Below are positions 5,485-13,097 of a stretch of 13,097 nt of DNA, piece by piece. How positions within the stretch are numbered: position 1 is the stretch's first letter; each line of letters opens with the position of its first letter. The stretch comes from JAGGAG01 sp031402225 (GTDB lineage Bacteria; Gemmatimonadota; Gemmatimonadetes; Gemmatimonadales; GWC2-71-9). Both the position numbers and the translations under genes were made by a program. The stretch covers positions 1-13,097 of the forward strand of contig JANNSD010000010.1 in the NCBI GenBank assembly GCA_031402225.1. The letters are read 5' to 3'. The notes under the pieces were generated by a model. The model made no database searches, was not told the DNA's origin, and was given only the letters and a program-made list of their open reading frames with translations.

Positions 5485-6303
5485 CTACGGCAGCGTCACG
5501 CGCATCCCGCGCGTGGTGAGTGCCGACGCCGACGGGATCGCGGCGGTGATGCTCCGCGCAACCGCGGAGGTATCGGCCAGCGGAATGTGGCTGCCGATGT
5601 ATCGCCGGGCCCCGATGGCCTGCAGCACCTGTGCCTGCTCCGTGAGATACCAGAACGGCACCACCGCCGCATCAACGCGCAGGTCTGCCACCAGTCGCGC
5701 CCGGTAGACGGCGGCATCCGGATCAGCATCGCCGACATGGAGGATGCGCTGCCCGCCCAGCTCCACGACAAACCCCAGGTTCTCGGCGCGCGGCGTGCGG
5801 GTCGGGTTGTGCGGCAGCTCGATCGCCCGGATCACCACGCCATCCAGTACCTGCGCCTCGCCGCCACGCATGACGCGCACCCGTCCGTCGCCCCGGAGCG
5901 CGGGAGCACGGGCCAGCAGCGAATCCACCGTCTCACCCGCGGCGAAGAAGACCACGCTGGTGTCGGCGGCCATGCGTGCCGCCACCGCCGCCGCCTGGAA
6001 GTGGTCGAGGTGCCGGTGCGTCACGACGATCGCCGTAAGCTTGGCGTAGGGCGCGCGCGCCTCCTCCAGCGCCAGCTGGACCCCGGGAAGCAGGGGTGCG
6101 TACGCGGCGAGGGCACCGCGATGCAGGCCGTCGATCACCACCCGCGCGTCCGACGACTCGAGCAGCACGCCCATGTTGGCGAGATACGTCAGGTGCACTT
6201 CGCCCGGCGGCACGACCGGTGGCGCCTGCGCGACGGCCGGTCCGCGCCCGGCCAGCACCAGGACCAGCGCAATTGCCGCAGGACGGCCGGATGCACGGTT
6301 CAC
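5485..6303 (-). CDS. Secreted MBL-fold metallo-hydrolase
   Basis: With the GTG start at 6303 the protein has 272 aa and a signal peptide (VNRASGRPAAIALVLVLAG...AVAQA). A longer open frame begins at 6450 but would put about 50 odd residues before the signal and overlap the divergent gene, so I prefer 6303, with GGAG about 12 bases upstream. The MBL fold is shown by THRHLDH (H96, H98, D100, H101), then H165 (ELPHN), H189 with D192 (ILHVGDAD) and H239 (IGSHIP). The set is complete for a dinuclear zinc site. The overall layout (VHLTYLANMGVLLES..., one compact domain) resembles UlaG-like or other small beta-lactamase-fold hydrolases acting outside the cytoplasm. The substrate is unknown. It heads a likely two-gene operon with the DinB gene. 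Confidence 0.85.
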   Translation of the reverse strand: MNRASGRPAAIALVLVLAGRGPAVAQAPPVVPPGEVHLTYLANMGVLLESSDARVVIDGLHRGALAAYAPLLPGVQLALEEARAPYAKLTAIVVTHRHLDHFQAAAVAARMAADTSVVFFAAGETVDSLLARAPALRGDGRVRVMRGGEAQVLDGVVIRAIELPHNPTRTPRAENLGFVVELGGQRILHVGDADPDAAVYRARLVADLRVDAAVVPFWYLTEQAQVLQAIGARRYIGSHIPLADTSAVARSITAAIPSASALTTRGMRVTLP

Positions 6304-6341
6304 CCGGCCACCGCACTCCGGGGACCACCGCAGTAGCTTCG

Positions 6342-7268
6342 ATGGCAATGACAATGATCCTCCTCCGGCACCGCGCCGCCCATGCAAGACTTCTTGCGCT
6401 CGGGCTGATGCTGCTGGCGGGAGCCAGCCGTCTCTCCGGCCAGTCACCACCCATCGCGGTCGTGACCGCCGACATCGACCGGTTCTGGCAGGCCTACGAT
6501 CGTGTGCGCGCGACGCCCGATACCGCCGAGCAGCGCGCCCTGCTGCTCGCGCTCTACATCGAACCGGGCTCGCCCGGACTCCACGCCATGATGCAGGCGC
6601 GCCGGTACACGCCCGACGACTACCTCCGCGCCATCACCCGCTACCCCCGCTTCTGGGAGTCGATTCGCGCCAATACCCTCGAGGCGCCCACCCTCGGGCG
6701 GTCCATGATGGATGGAGTGGCACGGCTTCGAGACTTGTATCCGACCCTGCAGCCAGCTCCGGTCTACTTCGTCATCGGGGCGTTCCGGTCCCCGGGGACG
6801 ATACTCGATGGCCAGGTGCTGATCGGCGCCGAGCTGGCCCTCGGCGACCTTGCTACCGACGTGAGCGAGTTCCCGATCGAGCTGGCCTACCTGACACCGT
6901 ACTTCGCCGGCAACCCCATGTCCCAGGTCGTTTAGCTGAACGTGCACGAGTACGTCCATACCCAGCAGCGCGATCACGCATACAACCTGCTCTATCGGTC
7001 CCTGTACGAGGGCATTGCGGAGTTCGTGTCGGTCACGGCCATGGGTGGCGTATCGGCGTCCCCCGCGATCGCCTACGGCCGGGCCCACCGCGAACAGGTC
7101 CGTGACCGCTTCGCCGTGGTGATCCTGAGCCCGCATGCCGTTGACGACTGGATGTACAACTTCGCCGACAATGAGTTCGGGATCCGGGACCTTGGCTATT
7201 ACGTGGGCTTGAGTCAGATCTCGGCCCTCGCCTCCGCGACCCGGGGCTCACGCGGCTCGCCCTGGTGA
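6342..7268 (+). pseudogene. Secreted HExxH zinc peptidase (DUF2268-like), broken by in-frame TAG and 3' truncation
   Basis: The frame opens with an ATG cluster (6342, 6348, 6354) and a signal peptide (LLALGLMLLAGASRLSG). Its mature part, DIDRFWQAYDRV...YPRFWESIR..., is the N-terminal domain of a gluzincin-type family. At 6933-6935 TAG interrupts the frame. The same frame then continues with VHEYVHTQQ (HExxH) and SLYEGIAEFVS (third ligand E), then WMYN and LGYYVG. The second half is clearly the catalytic domain of the same protein, so the TAG is a nonsense mutation, a sequencing error or, much less likely, a readthrough site. After LGYYVG (about 7207) similarity ends and the frame runs through short-chain-dehydrogenase DNA to 7268. 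Hence the 3' end is also lost, where relatives continue with GY-I. Translation of the first half alone gives an inactive protein. Confidence 0.78.
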
Positions 7269-7684
7269 ACAATGCGGCGGACGTGGCACTGCTCGGCCAA
7301 GTGGATCAGCTCGACCCAGCGGCGATGCTCCGCGCCTGCGCCGTCAACACCGTGGCGCCGGTTCTTCTCATAGGCTGGGTCCTGCGCACCGCGCCAGCCC
7401 GGATCCCACTCAGGATCGTCAATGTGTCGTCGGGCGCGGCCGTCGAGGCATTGCCTGGCTTGGGCGCGTATGGCGCAACGAAAGCCGCGTTGCGCATGGC
7501 CGGAATGGTCTTGGGCACGGAACTCGACCTCCGGGCCGAGACCGTCCTGATTGTCCACATGTTCCAACAGTTTGCGGCTGAAGGTCGCGTCCTCCCGGCG
7601 TCCCTTCCGGCAGCGGAGATCGTCGCCCATCTGGAGGCCGATGGACACCCGCGTTTCAGCGAGCAGCGCTTCCTGCTGACCTAG
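7205..7684 (+). pseudogene. Short-chain dehydrogenase/reductase (SDR), N-terminally truncated
   Basis: The frame from about 7211 reads DPGLTRLALVNNAADVALLG, then VNTVAPVLL, IPLRIVNVSSGAAVEALPG and AYGATKAAL. These are the NNA motif, the catalytic Ser strand and the YxxxK pair of classical SDRs, closest in style to sepiapterin-reductase-like members. The Rossmann N-terminus with the TGxxxGIG NADP-binding loop (about 80 residues) is missing because the preceding DNA belongs to the peptidase gene. The region after the YxxxK helix also looks short: TVLIVHMFQQFAAEG where a PG-x-vdT motif is expected. The GTG at 7265 is only an incidental start. The protein cannot bind cofactor and is considered dead. 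Confidence 0.78.
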
Positions 7685-7686
7685 CC

Positions 7687-7920
7687 CCCGTTGTGATCGC
7701 CGTTGTCCTGACATCCAATGTCCGTCTTCTGGATGCCCCGGGAAATGTCCTGGTACCCGCGCAGGTCGCAGGCCTTCCCCGCGACTCGGTAGCCAACGTC
7801 TCGCAGGTGATCACGCTCGCTCGCAGCGACCTTCAGGAGCTGTCGGGGAGCCTGGATGCCGCCACCCTGCGCCGGGTGCCCGCGCTTCGGCGATGCGTCG
7901 CCGCGGTGCTGGCACCGTAA
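7687..7920 (+). pseudogene. MazF/PemK-type toxin, N-terminally truncated
   Basis: The frame reads PVVIAVVLTSNVRLLDAPGNVLVPA, GLPRDSVANVSQVITL and a C-terminal helix. This matches the second half of MazF/PemK endoribonucleases (v--LTSN-----aPgNv-l----gLp--SvvnvsQ--tldr--L). The first 35-40 residues are absent, including the RGEvwwv strand and the RPvvVvs segment. Upstream DNA is the SDR end, whose stop is at 7682-7684. No antitoxin gene is adjacent. A GTG at 7693 could start translation, but the toxin core would be incomplete. Confidence 0.78.
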
Positions 7921-7938
7921 GCTGCCCGCCCGGCATCG

Positions 7939-10074
7939 CTAGCGCTTCACCCCCAGCGGCGCCCGACCGAACCCTCGTGGCGCCATCGACGCGTCCCCAC
8001 TCGTGGCCTTCCGGAGTGCCGTGAACGGACCACCCTCGCGGTACGCCGTCCGGTACGCATCGCCATCCGCCGGCAGCGTTGCATCCTCGAACGGCAGGAA
8101 GTCACCCCCGAACACGAACACAGTCCAGCTCGTGCTCGCACCGGCCTGCAGCGTCCACGCCGTGTTGAATCCCGCCACCCCGCTCACATCCGGATACGTC
8201 ATGTCCCAGGTCGTGGGCGCCGTGGCGTAGTAGTCCGACGACGCACGGTAGTACGCCGACCGCTCGCTGGCGCCAGTCCCCTGGGAGAAGAACGCCTCGA
8301 TAGACCGGTTGTACTCCGGCTGAACCGGCATCTGGATGCGCGGCCGGGCGAAGCTGGAACCGGTGACCGTGCTGATGGTGGGTATGGCGGCCGTCGGCCC
8401 GAACGCCAGGGTGCGGTCGACCACGTTCCTGAAGTACACGTCAACGGTACGCGATTCCGGTTCGCAGCAGTTCTGGGTGTATCCGACCAGGCGCTGCACG
8501 TCGCCCGGCGCGAGCTGCGCCGCCGGCAGCGCATCGTATGGCACTGACGTGGAGACGTCGAGGCTGAACTGCGAAAGTCGCGGGTAGTAGAAGGTACCGA
8601 GGCCGGTGAACACCCCGGCTACATCGCCGGCAAGTCCGGTCACGGTGGCGGTGGCACTCGCCGGGGCGAACGACTCCGCCGCACTGAAGTCGATCACCGG
8701 CAGCGTCGAGTTGTCCGGCGCGTTGACGCCCCGGCGCAGGACAAAGCGGTTGACCCGCTCCGTCGCGTCGTCGTGCAGGGCAGCCACCAGGTCGCGAGGC
8801 CCGAGCGGAACGTTCTGCAGCTGGAACAGGTCGTCGCCCGCGGTGCCGCCCGCGAGGTCCTCGTCAAAGCCGAGATGCATGGCGGCGAACTGGCTGGCGC
8901 CGACCCCCGCCACCGATCCGTTCACGGTCTTGTTCCCGCAGTAGTTATTGAGGAACGCTACGTTCTGTCGCTGCTCCGCCAGCGTGGCATAGCTGAAGGC
9001 GGCGTTGATGCCGCCCGTGCCGTAGTCGAACACCGTCGCGATGCCGCCCCGTCCCGACCGGAACGAGAAGGTGTACATGCTCGTGCCCTGGGCCGGCTGG
9101 ACTCGCTGCCACGCACCATTGCCGTCCTGCTGGGCCACCCAGATCGGTGCATCCGCCGCGCTGCAGTAGGTGATGCTGAACTGGTCTGGTGGCGGGCCCG
9201 GCTCCGGGTCCACCGCGCCGAAGGGGCTGAACTTCCGCACCCGGCCGCCGATCCCGGCCCGCCGGGCCAGGAGGATGTTCGCCCGGCTGCCGCTCGCCGT
9301 GACGCCGTCGCAGTCGAGGAACGGTGCTGCCACCCGCGGCAGGAGTTCGATCGTGCCCGGGTTTGCCGGATCAGGATGCGCGATCTGCAGCCGGTCGTAC
9401 ACCGGTGCCGGCGCGTAGTAGGCACTGGCCGACTCCGTCACCTGGCACAGGCCGAGGATCGCGTCGCTCGCAAAGGTCGCTGCCGGCGTCGTGGTGAACT
9501 CGTAGAACAGCGGGTACTGGTTAAGGGTCGTCGGGAGCGGGCCCGCGCCCGGCGCATACTGCGAGCTGTCGGGAAGCCGCTCGACCACCAGCAGCACCTC
9601 GCGGCTCAGGGCCCCCGCCGGAATGGTGATACCGGCATGCAAGGTCTGGGTGACGAACTCGCCGCCGGCGGCATCGACGACGGCCACCACACCGTCGGTA
9701 CCGAAGCTCTCGGGAGACAGCTGCGGATCGGGCAGGCCCGCCTCTGCGAACACATCGGTCAGGAAATCGCTGAGCCCCGTCCGCTGCGCGGCCGCCGTGC
9801 CCGTCAGCCGACCCGCCGCGTACTCGTCGAGCGACAGGGTGGCCAGGTCGAACGCCGCGGCATCGGCCGCGCTCCCGCCCGCCGCCGCGTTCTCCAGTGT
9901 GGTGATCAGCGTGGTTGCTTCGTCTCGGGTCGTCCCCGCCGGGAACAGCGCCGCGGCCTCCTGGGCCAGGTCACTCGTGGGATTCGGGTTCGAACTGTCG
10001 CTGCTGCAACCAGATGCGAGCGCCAGCACCATGGCGGCAGCCGAGGCTACCCGCCACTCTCCCAGTGACCTCAT
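7939..10074 (-). CDS. Large predicted lipoprotein, 711 aa, function unknown
   Basis: The start is ATG at 10074, with AGGAG six bases upstream. The open frame extends a further kilobase upstream, but that part is antisense to the GH gene. The N-terminus MRSLGEWRVASAAAMVLALASGCSS is a lipoprotein signal with Cys23. A low-complexity Ala/Thr-rich helical part follows (about 30-110). Next is a beta-rich region with an IPAGAL motif (151-156), seen in ZU5-like or Ig-like modules of large surface proteins in this kind of bacterium. The rest is rich in Gly, Ser, Thr and aromatic residues, with scattered Cys (including NCCEPES), as in exported beta-sandwich proteins. It ends with basic GRAPLGVKR. I do not recognise a catalytic motif. 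It faces away from the GH123-like gene, so shared regulation in the 105-bp gap is possible. Convergent with the broken mazF. Confidence 0.85.
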   Translation of the reverse strand: MRSLGEWRVASAAAMVLALASGCSSDSSNPNPTSDLAQEAAALFPAGTTRDEATTLITTLENAAAGGSAADAAAFDLATLSLDEYAAGRLTGTAAAQRTGLSDFLTDVFAEAGLPDPQLSPESFGTDGVVAVVDAAGGEFVTQTLHAGITIPAGALSREVLLVVERLPDSSQYAPGAGPLPTTLNQYPLFYEFTTTPAATFASDAILGLCQVTESASAYYAPAPVYDRLQIAHPDPANPGTIELLPRVAAPFLDCDGVTASGSRANILLARRAGIGGRVRKFSPFGAVDPEPGPPPDQFSITYCSAADAPIWVAQQDGNGAWQRVQPAQGTSMYTFSFRSGRGGIATVFDYGTGGINAAFSYATLAEQRQNVAFLNNYCGNKTVNGSVAGVGASQFAAMHLGFDEDLAGGTAGDDLFQLQNVPLGPRDLVAALHDDATERVNRFVLRRGVNAPDNSTLPVIDFSAAESFAPASATATVTGLAGDVAGVFTGLGTFYYPRLSQFSLDVSTSVPYDALPAAQLAPGDVQRLVGYTQNCCEPESRTVDVYFRNVVDRTLAFGPTAAIPTISTVTGSSFARPRIQMPVQPEYNRSIEAFFSQGTGASERSAYYRASSDYYATAPTTWDMTYPDVSGVAGFNTAWTLQAGASTSWTVFVFGGDFLPFEDATLPADGDAYRTAYREGGPFTALRKATSGDASMAPRGFGRAPLGVKR

Positions 10075-10179
10075 GACGGACTCCTGATAGTGGGGAACAA
10101 GACTCGGGCAACTCAGGTTGAACGCTCCCAGCCAAGGGGGATTCTCACCGGGCGGCCGATGCGGCATGTTCCACCGCTC

Positions 10180-13097
10180 ATGAACCCCTTCCGCCTCCTC
10201 ATGCTGCTTGGGCTTTGCCTCGCGGCCACCCGGCCCGCCGCCGCGCAGCAAGTCCCCCGGCGCACCGGCCAGTGGAACCCCGACTCGCTTGGCAATCACC
10301 GCGTCGTCGTTCACCTCAACGCGCCGGCCCCCGCGGTGCGCGTGCACGTCGCCTGGCGCCGCCCCGATGCGAAGCCCGACGCCGTTGAGATCATCGTCAT
10401 CGGTCCCCGCGGCACCCGTATCACCAACCTCTATCGCCGGAGCATCACCCGCGAGTCGGGTGACCTCGCGTTCGCGCCGGTGGACGGCGCCGGCGACTAC
10501 GACCTCTACTATCTCCCCTACCGCGGGTCGATCACCTCCAGCTACCCGCGGATCTTCTATCCAGCACCCACGGCAACCGCTGACCCGGCGTGGCTCGCGG
10601 CCACGCAATCCGCGTGGGCCACCCTGCCCCGGGCAACGGTCGTCGCGATCGAGTCGATCGATGCGTTCAACAGTTTCTCGCCGATGCAGGTCATCGCGAC
10701 CGCCGCGGAGACCAATGCGCTGGTGCAGTCGCGCGGTGCCGCGCCTTTCCTGCTCTTCCCCGAAGACCGCACCCGGCCAATCCGCATGCGCCACGACCTC
10801 CCAGCGAGCTGGGTTTCGCCGACGGCGCCGAAGAGCGTCGCCGGCAACGCGATGCGCGGCGAATGGTTCGCCTTCCAAGTGGGCGTCTACGCCAACAGGC
10901 AGGCACTCGACAGCGTCCGCGCCAGCTTCACCACACTCAGCGGACCCGGCACCATTGCCGCATCGGCCTTCACCTGCATCAATGTCGACGGCATCGACTG
11001 GCGCGGCCGCCCCTTCACGCGAACCGTCACCGTCGCGAAGGGCGAGGTTTATCCGCTGTGGTGTGGCGTGCAGATCCCGAAGGACGCGACTCCCGGCCGC
11101 TACACCGGCACGGCAACCGTCCACGGCTCACGACTCACGACTCACGACTCACGTCTCTCTCACGACTCACGACTCACGACTCACGACTTGCCGGTCACCC
11201 TCACCATCCTCCCCGACACCATCCCCGCCCACGGCGACAACGACCCCTGGCGCCTCTCCCGGCTCCGCTGGCTCAACTCGACGCTCTACCAGGATGACGG
11301 CCTCGTGCTACCGTACACCGCCGTCACCGTCACCGGTGCCACGCTCGGCGTCCTGGGCCGAGACGTCCGGCTCGGCGCCAACGGCCTCCCCGAGTCGATC
11401 CGGAGCTTCTACACCCCGGAGATGACCGCCATCGGTTCCGCTCCGCGCGAGCTCATGGCACAGCCCGTTTCGCTGAATGTCGAGGACGCTCACGGCACAC
11501 TCCTGCCGTGGCAATCCGGCCCGCTCAGCTTCACGAAGAAGTCCGAGGGCGATGCCGCGTGGACCGTCACCAGCACCAGCGGTTCGCTGACGCTCCGCCT
11601 CAGCGCCCAGCTCGATTTCGACGGCACCCTCGAGTATCAGGCCGCACTCAGCAGCACCGCGAACGTGAACCTCGCCGACGTGCGCCTCGAGCTCCCGATG
11701 GACAACGCCGCCGTCCGATATTTCATGGGAATGAACCTGAAGGGCGGCAAGCGGCCGGCGAGCTATGACTGGAAATGGGACGTCACCCGCAACCAGGACG
11801 CCGCCTGGCTGGGAAACGTGAACGGCGGCATCCAGTTCACCCTCAAGGACGATCACGCCTACGTCCGCCCGCTCAACACCAACTTCTACCAGCAGAAGCC
11901 TCTGGTCATGCCCGCCTCCTGGGCCAACCGGGGCCGAGGCGGCTGCAGCTTCCGTGAAACGGGCGCCATGTATAGGACAAGCTGCTTCAGCGGGCCCCGC
12001 ACCCTGCTGGCCGGAGACACACTGCACTACGACTTTCGGCTCATGGTCACCCCGTTCCACCCCATCGACCCCGCGCAGCACTGGAAGGAGCGCTACTTCC
12101 ACGCCTACGTGCCGCTCGACTCGGTGGCAAAGATGGGCGCCAACGTCATCAACGTGCATCACGCCACGCCCATCAACCCCTTCATCAACTACCCTTTCCT
12201 CCGCCCGGACACCATGCGGGCCTACATCGACTCGGCCCATGCCCGGCAGATGAAGGTCAAGATCTACTACACGGTGCGCGAGCTCACCAATCGTGCGCCA
12301 GAGCTCTGGACCCTGCGCACGCTCAACGATGAAGTCCTCGCCGACGGCCCCGGCGGCGGATGGTCCTGGCTCCAGGAGCATGTGGAAGGGAGCTATCTCG
12401 GCGGCTGGTTCGTTCCCGAGATCAGTGATGCGGCACTCGTCACCAGCGGCGTGTCGCGCTGGCACAATTTCTACATCGAGGGACTCGACTGGCTGGCGCG
12501 CAACATCGGCATCGATGGCCTCTATCTCGACGACGTCGCCTTCGACCGCACCACCATGATGCGCGCCCGGAAAGCACTGGAGCGGAACCGCCCCGGCTCA
12601 CTCATTGATCTTCACAGCGCCAACCAGTACAACCCGCGCGACGGGTTCGCGAGCAGCGCCAACCTGTACTTGGAGCACTTCCCCTTCATCGACCGCCTCT
12701 GGTTCGGGGAGTACTTCGACTACGACTCGCCTCCCGACTACTGGCTCACGGAAATTTCCGGCATTCCCTTCGGCCTCATGGGCGAGATGCTCGAGGGCGG
12801 CGGCAATCCCTGGCGCGGCATGCTCTTCGGCATGACCAATCGCCTGCCCTGGTCCGGCGATCCTCGCCCCATCTGGCAGGAGTGGGACCGCTTCGGTATC
12901 CAGGACACGAAGATGATCGGCTGGTGGGTGCCGAACCCACCCGTGAAGACCGGCCGTAGTGATGTCCTGGTCACCACGTACGCTGGAAACGGAAAGGCCC
13001 TGCTGGCCATCGCCAGCTGGGCCCCCGATACGGTGAACGTGCCGCTTGTCATCGACTGGAAGGCGCTCGGACTTGATTCAACTCGCGCCACCATCAC
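10180..13097 (+). CDS. Secreted GH123-like glycoside hydrolase (DUF6067/GH123_N type), 3' end outside the window
   Basis: The frame is open without stop from ATG 10180 to the window end (972 codons). Signal peptide: MNPFRLLMLLGLCLAATRPAAAQ. An N-terminal beta-rich region (about 25-310) is followed by the odd heptamer-encoded segment (about 316-336, SRLTTHD repeats). A second beta domain follows (about 340-630), then a TIM-barrel-like domain from about 650. Barrel landmarks are NVINVHHATPINPF, IYYTVRELTN, GLYLDDVAFDR (Asp784, Asp785), IDLHSANQYNPRDG, LYLEHFPFIDRLWFGEYFDY and GMTNRLPWSG. These match bacterial proteins annotated as glycoside hydrolase domain-containing (GH123-like N-terminal). 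They probably cleave amino-sugar or other polysaccharides outside the cytoplasm. The Asp pair is a candidate catalytic or substrate site, but the mechanism is not established here. Its start has no strong ribosome-binding site. Confidence 0.85.
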   Translation, partial: MNPFRLLMLLGLCLAATRPAAAQQVPRRTGQWNPDSLGNHRVVVHLNAPAPAVRVHVAWRRPDAKPDAVEIIVIGPRGTRITNLYRRSITRESGDLAFAPVDGAGDYDLYYLPYRGSITSSYPRIFYPAPTATADPAWLAATQSAWATLPRATVVAIESIDAFNSFSPMQVIATAAETNALVQSRGAAPFLLFPEDRTRPIRMRHDLPASWVSPTAPKSVAGNAMRGEWFAFQVGVYANRQALDSVRASFTTLSGPGTIAASAFTCINVDGIDWRGRPFTRTVTVAKGEVYPLWCGVQIPKDATPGRYTGTATVHGSRLTTHDSRLSHDSRLTTHDLPVTLTILPDTIPAHGDNDPWRLSRLRWLNSTLYQDDGLVLPYTAVTVTGATLGVLGRDVRLGANGLPESIRSFYTPEMTAIGSAPRELMAQPVSLNVEDAHGTLLPWQSGPLSFTKKSEGDAAWTVTSTSGSLTLRLSAQLDFDGTLEYQAALSSTANVNLADVRLELPMDNAAVRYFMGMNLKGGKRPASYDWKWDVTRNQDAAWLGNVNGGIQFTLKDDHAYVRPLNTNFYQQKPLVMPASWANRGRGGCSFRETGAMYRTSCFSGPRTLLAGDTLHYDFRLMVTPFHPIDPAQHWKERYFHAYVPLDSVAKMGANVINVHHATPINPFINYPFLRPDTMRAYIDSAHARQMKVKIYYTVRELTNRAPELWTLRTLNDEVLADGPGGGWSWLQEHVEGSYLGGWFVPEISDAALVTSGVSRWHNFYIEGLDWLARNIGIDGLYLDDVAFDRTTMMRARKALERNRPGSLIDLHSANQYNPRDGFASSANLYLEHFPFIDRLWFGEYFDYDSPPDYWLTEISGIPFGLMGEMLEGGGNPWRGMLFGMTNRLPWSGDPRPIWQEWDRFGIQDTKMIGWWVPNPPVKTGRSDVLVTTYAGNGKALLAIASWAPDTVNVPLVIDWKALGLDSTRATI
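11127..11186 (+). repeat. In-frame CTCACGA heptamer repeat within the GH123-like gene
   Basis: Three CTCACGA units, one CTCACGT, a CTCT spacer and four more CTCACGA units fill exactly 60 bases, so the frame is kept although the unit is 7 bases. The encoded peptide (SRLTTHDSRLSHDSRLTTHD) sits between GTATVHG and LPVTLTIL, which would join smoothly as one beta region without it. It looks like an inserted or expanded tandem repeat, not a domain. Confidence 0.9.

Noticed and set aside
5437..6336. Plus-strand open frame of about 300 codons
   Set aside because: Antisense of the MBL-fold gene, which has a complete set of metal ligands on the minus strand.
6933..6935. Programmed stop-codon recoding (pyrrolysine or readthrough)
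   Set aside because: No supporting element is visible and the gene is also truncated downstream, so plain gene decay is simpler.
7908..7922. GGTG/CACC inverted repeat as a terminator
   Set aside because: The stem is very short, it lies within the MazF-fragment coding sequence and has no T-tract.
8773..10068. Long plus-strand open frame (about 430 codons) opposite the lipoprotein gene
   Set aside because: Its composition is antisense-like (Arg, Ala, Gly, His) with no fold signature, as GC-rich coding DNA produces by chance.
10075..11124. Upstream extension of the minus-strand lipoprotein frame, giving a 1061-residue protein
   Set aside because: The added 350 residues are low-complexity, Arg/Gly-rich antisense of the GH123-like gene. 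The lipoprotein signal and the AGGAG site place the true start at 10074.
11127..11186. Possible CRISPR array
   Set aside because: Units are 7 bases with no spacers; this is a simple tandem repeat.
11308..12465. Long minus-strand open frame (about 385 codons) opposite the glycosidase
   Set aside because: It mirrors codon structure of the GH123-like gene, whose plus-strand translation has clear family motifs.

Overview
This is a GC-rich bacterial chromosomal window. Its left third is a decayed integron-like cassette region and its right two thirds are chromosome, partly damaged. Gene families suggest a Gemmatimonadota-like soil or freshwater bacterium: secreted DinB, MBL and NTF2-like proteins, a large lipoprotein and a GH123-type glycosidase. 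That assignment is inferred from protein style alone. No rRNA, tRNA or CRISPR was seen.

Bases 1-4731 hold the integron-like region. It is bracketed by two fragments of an integron-type tyrosine recombinase (IntI), at 1-326 and 4540-4731. They share a direct repeat of about 159 bp at roughly 92 % identity (hand count). Between them lie small promoterless-looking genes separated by attC-like sites. The best sites are 784-843 (strong hairpin) and 2855-2925 (both terminal boxes match consensus). Degenerate candidates lie at 1106-1200, 3681-3687 and 4408-4450, and a lone cassette-start box at 360-366. Cargo in order: a VOC/glyoxalase-fold protein, an IS110-family transposase tail, a vapBC-type toxin-antitoxin operon with its own promoter (minus strand), a polytopic membrane protein, a C-terminally shortened ABM-type monooxygenase overlapping a four-helix membrane protein, and a secreted NTF2-like protein. 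No intact integrase is present, so the array is probably no longer mobile on its own.

Bases 4727-7920 are a zone of broken chromosomal genes around two intact ones. The tail of a DUF4440/NTF2-like gene is joined directly to the second intI fragment. An intact minus-strand pair follows, MBL-fold hydrolase then DinB-family protein. After it come a secreted HExxH zinc-peptidase gene with an in-frame TAG just before its active site and a truncated 3' end, a headless short-chain dehydrogenase, and a headless MazF/PemK toxin. At least three illegitimate junctions can be inferred here.

Bases 7939-13097 carry two long divergent genes with a 105-bp gap: a 711-aa predicted lipoprotein (minus) and a secreted GH123-like glycoside hydrolase (plus) running off the window end. 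The hydrolase contains an in-frame block of eight CTCACGA-type heptamers, which looks like a recent repeat insertion between domains.
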